Positions 41,981 to 47,703 of a stretch of DNA of 47,703 nucleotides are shown here, piece by piece (the first letter of the stretch is position 1; each line of letters begins with the position of its first letter). Both the position numbers and the translations under genes were made by a program. The notes under the pieces were generated by a model, which had not been told where the DNA came from, searched no databases, and saw only the letters and a program-made list of their open reading frames with translations. The stretch is from Clostridia bacterium (GTDB lineage Bacteria > Bacillota > Clostridia > Christensenellales > CAG-917), in contig JAQUST010000001.1 in the NCBI GenBank assembly GCA_028710495.1, forward strand, positions 4,581 through 52,283, written 5' to 3'.

Positions 41981-43846
41981 GAACTGCGACTTGACAACAT
42001 TTCCGTCACCACTCACTTCAAAATACAGACCAAGTTTTGTCAATGCATTTTTTGCTTGATTCAAAGTCATTCCCTCAAATGACGGGAGCTCAAACTTGTC
42101 TCCGATTATCGCTTTATCTTCTGCTGTGTAGTTTGGCTCTATGTCAAGATAGTTGAATATTCCCTGAAATATTTCTCCAACCAACGGCGCTGCAACCAAA
42201 CTGCCGTAGTAGACATAACCCTCTGGTTCATCGACTATAAACAAAACTCCATATTCTGCGCCTTCCTCGAGCGAATAACCCAAAAAAGATGATACATATT
42301 TGCCTTGCGCGATAATTCCGTTTGCATACTTTTGCGCTGTTCCTGTCTTTCCGATTATGTCATAACCTGCAACATACGCTCCCTTTCCACTGCCCTTTGT
42401 GACTACGGCTTTGAGAAGTTCACGCATAGTTGCGCTTGTTTGTTCACTAATTATGCGAGCTCCTTTTGATGACTGACTGCTAGCTATTATTGTCGAAGTT
42501 GCGGTGTCATAAACATAATTCAATATGCGAGGCGTTACTTTTGTTCCGCCATTTACAACTGCAGATGTTGAACAAAGCAATTCTATCGGTGAAATCGCTA
42601 TCGCCTGGCCAAACCCGATACGTGCAAGGTCAACAACTTTCACACTGGATTCATTAATTAAAATTCCCGATGTCTCACCAGCCATATCTATACCCGTTTT
42701 TTCGGTCAATCCAAACGCGCGCAAATACTTATAAAAATTTGTTGTTCCAACCGCCATTGCGCTGTTCATAAAGACCACATTGCAAGACTTTTCAACACCC
42801 TCGGCAAAAGTTATCGAGCCGTGACCTTTTGTTTTCCAACATTTAATTTTTTGTCCATCAACAACTTGCGAGCCTGCGCAATAAAATCTTTGGTCGACAG
42901 TCACAGAATTGGTGTCAAGCGCAATCGCCGCTGTCAAAATTTTGAAAGTCGAACCAGGTTCGTATACATTTGAAACAATTGTGCTTCGCGACATAGAAAA
43001 CAAAGATGCAATATCATCACGCGGAACATTATTAAGGTCGAATGATGGAGCTTCAGCGAGTGCAACTATTTCACCTGTTTTGTAATTCATAACAACGCAC
43101 GCGACATTTTTCGGGTTGTAAACAGTCATCGCTTTATTCACTGCCATTTGAACTATTCGCTGTATGGTTGTGTCAACGGTTGTCACTAGAGTTCCGCCTG
43201 CAATTGAGGGCACATAATAAGTAGTACCGTTCGTTACTTCCCGACCTACTAGGTCTGTTTCAGTCAAAATTTTGCCATCCACGCCCTCCAAATAACGGTC
43301 ATAATATGCCTCTAATCCTGTTTGTCCGTTGCCGTCCGAAGAAGTAAATCCTAAAAGTTGTGACATAAAGTCCCCGTAAGGATAATAACGCAAATTATCT
43401 TCACCATAATATATCCCGTCAAGTCCTGAAGAAAAAAGCAATGTCATTTGATCTTTTGTTACTCCGTTTGCAATTGTAATTTCACTAGCGTGTTTCGAAA
43501 TCTTTTCAGTTACTTTTTTATGGTCAAGTTCCAAAACATTTGATAGCACATTTGCCACCGCAATTTTGTCAGTCACTGAATTCGGACGAACATAAATTGT
43601 GTATAGTGTTGAAGTATCCGCCAGCACTTCACCGTTTCTATCAACGATTTGTCCGCGTGCCGCTTCGTTTGGCACATCTCTCAACCATTGCGAAAGAGCT
43701 TTGACTTGGAGTTCGCTGTTCTGCCACAGCATGACATAGGCAAGCTTTCCAAAAACTGCTACAAACATAACAACCACCACAAGCAGAAGCACAAAAAATC
43801 GCTTTCTTGTGTTGTAATTTCGAAGTTTAGTCTTAAATATGTTCAT
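41927..43846 (-). CDS. spoVD: Class B penicillin-binding protein, SpoVD/FtsI type
   Basis: A 639-aa transpeptidase cross-linking septal or cortex peptidoglycan. A cytoplasmic stub and one transmembrane helix (about 17-39) are followed by the dimerisation domain (AARGQIVDRNGEVLA). The transpeptidase domain has STFK (Ser299 nucleophile), SCN (354-356) and KTGTAQ, and one C-terminal PASTA domain (about 578-639) follows. The PASTA tail is the SpoVD hallmark in Clostridia, but as the only class B PBP in this dcw cluster it may also serve vegetative division. Start at ATG 43846 after GAGGTG; the frame's first GTG overlaps that SD. Its last codons belong to a local duplication. Confidence 0.92.
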   Translation of the reverse strand: MNIFKTKLRNYNTRKRFFVLLLVVVVMFVAVFGKLAYVMLWQNSELQVKALSQWLRDVPNEAARGQIVDRNGEVLADTSTLYTIYVRPNSVTDKIAVANVLSNVLELDHKKVTEKISKHASEITIANGVTKDQMTLLFSSGLDGIYYGEDNLRYYPYGDFMSQLLGFTSSDGNGQTGLEAYYDRYLEGVDGKILTETDLVGREVTNGTTYYVPSIAGGTLVTTVDTTIQRIVQMAVNKAMTVYNPKNVACVVMNYKTGEIVALAEAPSFDLNNVPRDDIASLFSMSRSTIVSNVYEPGSTFKILTAAIALDTNSVTVDQRFYCAGSQVVDGQKIKCWKTKGHGSITFAEGVEKSCNVVFMNSAMAVGTTNFYKYLRAFGLTEKTGIDMAGETSGILINESSVKVVDLARIGFGQAIAISPIELLCSTSAVVNGGTKVTPRILNYVYDTATSTIIASSQSSKGARIISEQTSATMRELLKAVVTKGSGKGAYVAGYDIIGKTGTAQKYANGIIAQGKYVSSFLGYSLEEGAEYGVLFIVDEPEGYVYYGSLVAAPLVGEIFQGIFNYLDIEPNYTAEDKAIIGDKFELPSFEGMTLNQAKNALTKLGLYFEVSGDGNVVKSQFPVVGAEVDKRNTVLLIT

Positions 43847-43975
43847 AAGCACCTCAAAATATTTTATTTTAGATGTCGTCTCATTATGTTGAAAGATAAA
43901 ATTTCACCAAAATATATCGAAGTTTTGGTTACGAAATTTCTATCTGTTTATATTGAAAATTTGATTTTTTAGATT

Positions 43976-44002
43976 AAAAAAGAACGGCAGTTTTGCCGTT
44001 CT
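43976..44002 (-). terminator. Intrinsic terminator after the ftsL-position gene
   Basis: AGAACGGCA-GTTT-TGCCGTTCT (43981-44002), 9-bp stem and 4-nt loop, followed on the - strand by TTTTT. It splits the dcw cluster after three genes, so spoVD and murE onward need read-through or their own promoter. Confidence 0.85.
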
Positions 44003-44039
44003 AAAATTATATAATATTCCTTATTTTTCTATGTTTTTC

Positions 44040-44939
44040 CTAATTAAACATCTTTCCGATATTATCGCACAAACGGTCGAACCAATTTGAGTTTACTGCA
44101 TAATTGTAATCTGTCTGAACATAATCGAATTTTACGTCTTGGGCAGTATTCGAAACTACAGCCGAAGTCGAATTTGCTTGTGTTTCGACTTCGGTTGCCG
44201 TCTCAGTGTAGGAAACATTGTTTCCTGCACCTGCATTGAGCCCTGTGCCGTTAAAGCCAGAAGCATTGATTGCAATGAGAGTTGTAATCAATACGGCCAA
44301 TGCAATGTAGACTGCAAGAATAACTTTTCCTTTGAAGGTAAGTCGTGATGCTTTTTTTGCACCTCTTGCAATCGGTTCGGCAGCAATCCTGCGGGTTGGT
44401 GTTCTCATTTGTTGAGCATTGGCCAAAGGAGAGACAAAGGCCAATCTGTCAAAAAGAGCATCCTGATATTGAGAGTCTGATACACTGCTCAACTCGTCCC
44501 GCACGGAATAAAGACAAGAATTGAACTCTCCTCTTTGGGTGTGTGCTTGCACATCCTCACGAAAATTGTCAGTACTTGCGGAACTTGATACACGCTTGCT
44601 ACCATAATATTCACTCTCGTTTTCACGAGTATGAAACCCATTTTGTTGTGCGCCGTAAGCATATCCGCTTTCTGCGCGAAAATCTTGAGGAAAATCATTC
44701 TGACCATCTCTTGAATGGTAATCAGAATATTCGTTGCGATTTGTTCTTGGTTGATAATCGTTTGAATAATCCTCTCTATAATTGCAATCGTATGCAAAAT
44801 CGTCGCTCTTTGGAGCGCCCATTTCACTGCGTGAAGCCCAAAATTCATCGTATGAAGGAAACTGCTCCATTCTTTCATCACCGCGACGGGCGCGGCTTGG
44901 AGTAGATATTCCCAACAAATCATTTAGTACGACTGCCAT
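44040..44939 (-). CDS. Bitopic membrane protein in the ftsL position
   Basis: A 299-aa protein without a recognised family. Residues 1-200 form a charged, Tyr/Asp/Asn/Arg-rich, probably disordered cytoplasmic region. A basic stop-transfer-like stretch (ARGAKKASRLTFKGK) precedes one membrane helix (about 205-226) and an extracytoplasmic tail of about 70 residues ending in an amphipathic DRLCDNIGKMF segment. Its place between rsmH and the class B PBP is that of FtsL, which has the same topology but only about 100 residues and a leucine zipper; no zipper is evident here. SD GAGGTGG precedes the ATG. Function as an FtsL analogue is inferred from position only. Confidence 0.7.
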   Translation of the reverse strand: MAVVLNDLLGISTPSRARRGDERMEQFPSYDEFWASRSEMGAPKSDDFAYDCNYREDYSNDYQPRTNRNEYSDYHSRDGQNDFPQDFRAESGYAYGAQQNGFHTRENESEYYGSKRVSSSASTDNFREDVQAHTQRGEFNSCLYSVRDELSSVSDSQYQDALFDRLAFVSPLANAQQMRTPTRRIAAEPIARGAKKASRLTFKGKVILAVYIALAVLITTLIAINASGFNGTGLNAGAGNNVSYTETATEVETQANSTSAVVSNTAQDVKFDYVQTDYNYAVNSNWFDRLCDNIGKMFN

Positions 44940-45053
44940 AATCCACCTCTATCTTTTTTTTGCTTTTACTGATTAATGTTTTTTGTTTGATATTCAAACC
45001 TAAACAATATTTGTTTCCTATTTTTTCAACTTAGAACAAAATTCTTATATTTT

Positions 45054-46007
45054 CTATCTCTTTTTTTCTTCTTCAATTTTTTCAATTATTCTTAGCTTTG
45101 CGCTTTCAGCTCTTGAGTTTATCTTAAGTTCTTCTTCAGATGCTGTCACAGGTTTATTTGTAAGAATTTTAACTTCACTAACCTTGTTGCAGACACACAT
45201 CGGAAGACTCTTATCACAAATGCAGTCTTGTTGCAAATCTTTGAACACATTTTTTACTATTCTGTCTTCTAATGAATGAAAGCTTATGACTGCCATTCTG
45301 CCGCCGACTTTAAGTCGTCTTGCCAAGGTGTATAATGATTTTTCCAAATCTTCAAGTTCACCGTTGACTTCAATTCGTATTGCTTGAAACGCACGCTTTG
45401 CGGGATGACCAAACTTCCATCTTGTTGCGGGAGGATAGCACAATTCCACAATCTTTGAAAGTTGAGCGGTTGTTCTTATGCTCTCTTGTTCGCGAACATT
45501 TGCAATTCGTTCAGCTATTTTTCTTGCAAATCTATCTTCACCATATTGCGAAATTACTCGTGTAAGTTCTGCAACTGAATATTCATTTACGACATTGAAA
45601 GCGGTCAAGTATTGACTTTGATTCATTCTCATATCCAACGATGCATCCTGAATATAAGAAAATCCGCGTTCTTTGTTGTCAAGCTGATAGGATGACACTC
45701 CAAGGTCGAGCAGCACTCCATCAAGTTTTGCTATTCCCAATCCGTTCAAAAATTCTTCTGAGTTTTTGAAGTCATCATTGACGAATGTGATATTACTCTT
45801 GTAGGCTTTCAGCCTGTTGCCAGCAAATATAATCGCTTCGGCGTCTTTGTCTACGGCTATAAGTTGTCCGCCTTCACCGAGTCGCTTTGCTATTTGCTCT
45901 GAGTGCCCTCCACCGCCTAGTGTTCCATCAAAATAGATGCCGTCAGGCTTTATGTTGAGCCCCTCTATGCATTCGTTGAGCATAACGGGGTTGTGATTAT
46001 ATTCCAT
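45054..46007 (-). CDS. rsmH: 16S rRNA (cytosine(1402)-N4)-methyltransferase
   Basis: A 317-aa SAM-dependent enzyme (MraW) that methylates C1402 of 16S rRNA in the P site. NHNPVMLNECIEGL, the SAM loop DGTLGGGGHSEQI, DKDAEAI, LDGVLLDLGVSSYQLD, RGFSY..ASLDMRMNQ, ARRLKVGGRMAVISFHSLEDRIVK and the Cys-rich QQDCICDKSLPMCVCNK insertion are typical. It overlaps mraZ by 11 nt without a strong SD, indicating coupling. Confidence 0.97.
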   Translation of the reverse strand: MEYNHNPVMLNECIEGLNIKPDGIYFDGTLGGGGHSEQIAKRLGEGGQLIAVDKDAEAIIFAGNRLKAYKSNITFVNDDFKNSEEFLNGLGIAKLDGVLLDLGVSSYQLDNKERGFSYIQDASLDMRMNQSQYLTAFNVVNEYSVAELTRVISQYGEDRFARKIAERIANVREQESIRTTAQLSKIVELCYPPATRWKFGHPAKRAFQAIRIEVNGELEDLEKSLYTLARRLKVGGRMAVISFHSLEDRIVKNVFKDLQQDCICDKSLPMCVCNKVSEVKILTNKPVTASEEELKINSRAESAKLRIIEKIEEEKKR

Positions 46008-46440
46008 ATTCTTTCATCTTTTCCAGGACCGCATCAATATTCGCCGGATTGAGAAGTGAGAACCGAGTCTCCCATTCCTCCGTTGACCATATTTCAGCAT
46101 AGCTGCCTTTTCCGACAAAAACTAAATCCTTGCTATTGGAAAGAATTTTCTTTTGTTCGATTGAAAGCAGAATGCGACCTTGCGAGTCAATATCAATATA
46201 ATCAGAATGGCTAAGCACCAAATTCGCACTGTGTTGTTTTTCACGGTCATAGAGTTCCATATTCGACATTTTCTCGAGTTCTGTTTCGGATTTGTCAGAT
46301 GGAAGAAGAAACAATGAGCCATTCAAAGAGGGCATAATACAAAGAGTTCCACAAAGAACCTCACGAAACTTCGCAGGAATTCTCACTCTCCCCTTTTCGT
46401 CTAAACTATGTTTGACGTTTCCTATCAATAGCTTTGCCAT
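45997..46440 (-). CDS. mraZ: Transcriptional regulator MraZ
   Basis: A 147-aa protein of the AbrB/SpoVT-like fold, two tandem MraZ domains, which regulates its own dcw operon and first gene of this cluster. Motifs: SLDEKGRVRIPAKFRE (about 12-27) and the second-domain counterpart IDIDSQGRILLSIEQKK (about 82-98). SD AAAGGAA precedes the ATG. A strong promoter lies about 130 bp upstream. Confidence 0.96.
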   Translation of the reverse strand: MAKLLIGNVKHSLDEKGRVRIPAKFREVLCGTLCIMPSLNGSLFLLPSDKSETELEKMSNMELYDREKQHSANLVLSHSDYIDIDSQGRILLSIEQKKILSNSKDLVFVGKGSYAEIWSTEEWETRFSLLNPANIDAVLEKMKEYGI

Positions 46441-46566
46441 TTTGTTTCCTTTTGCTACTAAATTTGCAAAAAATCTTTATTTCAAAATTCTAATCGAGCA
46501 CTTCCGTGATGACTTTCGACCGACAAAAATTTTACAAATTGCTCTTTGGTCTTTTATCGTGATTTC

Positions 46567-46602
46567 ATTCTACATTACTAATTGCCCACTGTCAACCACT
46601 TT
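46567..46602 (-). promoter_or_regulatory. SigA promoter and possible MraZ operator
   Basis: TTGACA (46595-46590), 17-bp spacer, TAGAAT (46572-46567), the best SigA-type promoter in the window; leader about 120 nt. Overlapping the -35, TGGTT-GACAG-TGGGC reads as two TGGNN repeats with a 10-bp period, the arrangement of MraZ-binding TGGGN repeats described in E. coli, but with only two units. Confidence 0.6.
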
Positions 46603-46853
46603 TAAAAAATAAATTTACAAACCATATGGTATAAGCATATTTTGTCGATTTAAATTATATTTTGCGCTTTATTTTGATAAACTTGTTTACTTTATTTGTT
46701 ACATTTTAATCAACTTGTTTACAATGCTGTTTTTATATAAATTAAAAAATAATTCAAATAATTTTTACGAACAAAGAAAATTAATATCGCATATTTTAAA
46801 TAGGTAAATCTTGTCGAATAAATACTCTTTATATCGTATCTCTGCTTCAATTC

Positions 46854-46881
46854 ACGTTATCATCAAAGCGCGCATAGACTA
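46854..46881 (+). promoter_or_regulatory. SigK promoter of the right-edge gene
   Basis: AC (46854-46855), 17-bp spacer, CATAGACTA (46873-46881), a full match to the Bacillus SigK consensus AC-N16/17-CATANNNTA. The leader of roughly 25 nt carries AAGGAGGT before the ATG. Confidence 0.65.
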
Positions 46882-46911
46882 CATCGTAGACAACTTTAAG
46901 GAGGTAAGCTT

Positions 46912-47559
46912 ATGTCTTTTTGCAACACTACATCTTCCGACCATGGCCCAGGCGCCATAGTTGGAAATCCACTCAACGGGCTTTGCGAAAAAGCGTGTAT
47001 ACAGGTCAATAAGGTGTTTGATGCGTGTTTGTCACAAGAAACTCACGAAAATGCCCTCATCACCATAACCAATCTCACGCCGGCAGGTCCAACACTACCG
47101 CTGACATTTATCAGCGCTAAATCAACCAGTGCGCAAGGTATTGTGAGTTCTCTCACAATCGATGCGCTACCAGACCGCCCGGGTTATTCAAGAGTTCAGG
47201 CCGTAATCGGAATTCCTGTAGAAATCATCTATGCGGATGCAAACGGCATCGAAGGAAAAGGAACTGCTACATATTTGGTCAACAAAGATATCGTTATGTG
47301 TGTTCCGGACAATTCAGTCATCCCGGTTACTATTGCAGCGACTGTTAATCTTGTGTCGCCAAACGGCGTTTATGTTTCAGGCACAACATTCAGTATCACT
47401 GCTTGCGTTACAGTCGTCTTAAAAGTTGAAGCCGAAGTCGAACTGCTCATTCCAACCTATGGTTATTGCAGAATACCAAGCTGTCAAGAATACACACAAG
47501 AAGTTTGCACAGGCGTATTTGATATGCCGCTGTTCCCAACTACCAACACAACAACGTAA
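46912..47559 (+). CDS. Putative SigK-dependent spore surface protein
   Basis: A 215-aa protein of no family I can name with certainty. It has no signal peptide or membrane helix. The N-terminus has conserved-looking cysteines (C4, C24, C28, C39 in NPLNGLCEKACIQVNKVFDACL) and the C-terminus more (YGYCRIPSCQEYTQEVC). The middle is a beta-rich repeat-like region with many Thr, Val and Ile and two stretches of the type ITITNLTP / VTIAATVNLVSP. Cys-rich ends and a beta-sandwich-like middle fit a self-assembling, disulfide-linked coat or exosporium protein. A perfect SigK promoter and a very strong SD (AAGGAGG) support late mother-cell expression. The coat role is inference. Confidence 0.75.
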   Translation: MSFCNTTSSDHGPGAIVGNPLNGLCEKACIQVNKVFDACLSQETHENALITITNLTPAGPTLPLTFISAKSTSAQGIVSSLTIDALPDRPGYSRVQAVIGIPVEIIYADANGIEGKGTATYLVNKDIVMCVPDNSVIPVTIAATVNLVSPNGVYVSGTTFSITACVTVVLKVEAEVELLIPTYGYCRIPSCQEYTQEVCTGVFDMPLFPTTNTTT

Positions 47560-47574
47560 AAAAGACATAAGAAT

Positions 47575-47618
47575 ACACATTCAAAGAGGGGACAAATTTG
47601 TCCCCTCTTTGAATGTGT
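47575..47618. terminator. 44-bp perfect palindrome after the putative coat gene
   Basis: Two 22-nt arms (47575-47596 and 47597-47618) are exact reverse complements around an AAA/TTT centre, with a GAGGGGACA core. The RNA would form a 20-bp stem with a tight loop. No T-run follows on the + strand, so if it ends the transcript it does so by an unusually strong stem; it may also act as a 3' stabiliser or a protein site. Confidence 0.75.
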
Positions 47619-47703
47619 AAAACAACATTTAATAAAATATTAGTTTGAAATATTTATATCTTTTACATTTTGCTCGTTTCATGATTTCTTGCTACTCTGC
47701 TCA
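47619..47703. other. Window end, no feature recognised
   Basis: AT-rich tail of 85 bp without an ORF or regulatory element that I can support. Confidence 0.4.

Larger units (their letters stand above)
46441..46911. other. Divergent regulatory region between mraZ and the putative coat gene
   Basis: 471 bp holding the mraZ promoter and leader, and the SigK promoter of the right-edge gene. AACTTGTTTAC occurs twice, about 35 bp apart, near 46680-46725. CTTGTCGAA (46810-46818), 8 of 9 to a 0A box, lies further right. Confidence 0.55.

Overview
This 47.7 kb window is low-GC chromosomal DNA from an endospore-forming member of the Clostridia (Firmicutes), probably an uncultured lineage. Five things point there: gene order, the sporulation sigma factors (sigE, sigG and an uninterrupted sigK), SpoIIGA/SpoIVB/SpoIIM/GerW/YmxH homologues, the fused ispH-rpsA and cmk-plsC genes, and a meso-DAP type peptidoglycan pathway (lysA plus a MurE with the DNPR motif). 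No prophage, IS element or CRISPR array was found. Most of the window is core genome, and the unusual material lies mainly in how genes are expressed and in small repeats.

Layout. Left arm (1-5.6 kb, mostly + strand): a small unknown gene, a Xer-type tyrosine recombinase, a membrane-anchored PadR-like regulator, 2.75 copies of a 118-bp tandem repeat abutting tRNA-Trp, proC and rnhA. From 6 to 23.9 kb, all on the - strand: ispH-rpsA fusion, cmk-plsC fusion, BaiN-like flavoprotein, surE, rluB, a D,D-carboxypeptidase, gerW/ytfJ, a DUF2953 gene, scpB, scpA, an M50 protease, lysA, a second D,D-carboxypeptidase (dacF-like), deoB and a spoIIM-like gene. From 24 to 28.2 kb is a sporulation block of mixed orientation: a stand-alone Spo0A DNA-binding domain (+), spoIVB (-), sigK (+), nrdR (-) and ymxH (+). 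From 28.5 to 46.4 kb, on the - strand, runs a continuous division/cell-wall/sporulation cluster. In transcription order it is mraZ, rsmH, an ftsL-position membrane protein, spoVD/ftsI, murE, mraY, murD, ftsW, murA, divIB-like, ftsA, ftsZ, spoIIGA, sigE, sigG. murF, murG, murB and murC are not in it. At the right edge a divergent + gene carries a textbook sigma-K promoter and may encode a spore coat protein.

How it fits together. The dcw genes make lipid-linked peptidoglycan precursor and the FtsZ/FtsA/DivIB/FtsW/PBP septal machine, which in sporulation also builds the asymmetric septum. Directly downstream, spoIIGA-sigE has two perfect 0A boxes, so Spo0A would switch on the mother-cell programme there. 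SigE in turn appears to drive ymxH, spoIIM and probably sigK, all of which have good SigE-type promoters here. SpoIVB, the forespore signal for pro-SigK processing, is encoded back to back with sigK. SigK would then drive the right-edge gene.

The most notable signals are: (1) several promoters (spoIIM, ymxH, surE, deoB, perhaps spoIIGA) that end 5-8 nt before the start codon at genes without a usable Shine-Dalgarno, implying leaderless mRNAs; (2) both gene fusions keep an in-frame internal Shine-Dalgarno plus ATG at the domain junction; (3) a receiver-less Spo0A DNA-binding protein beside spoIVB-sigK; (4) a 617-aa PadR protein tethered to the membrane; (5) terminator-like hairpins set directly on the start codons of three genes. 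All functional statements are inferred from sequence; no searches were run.
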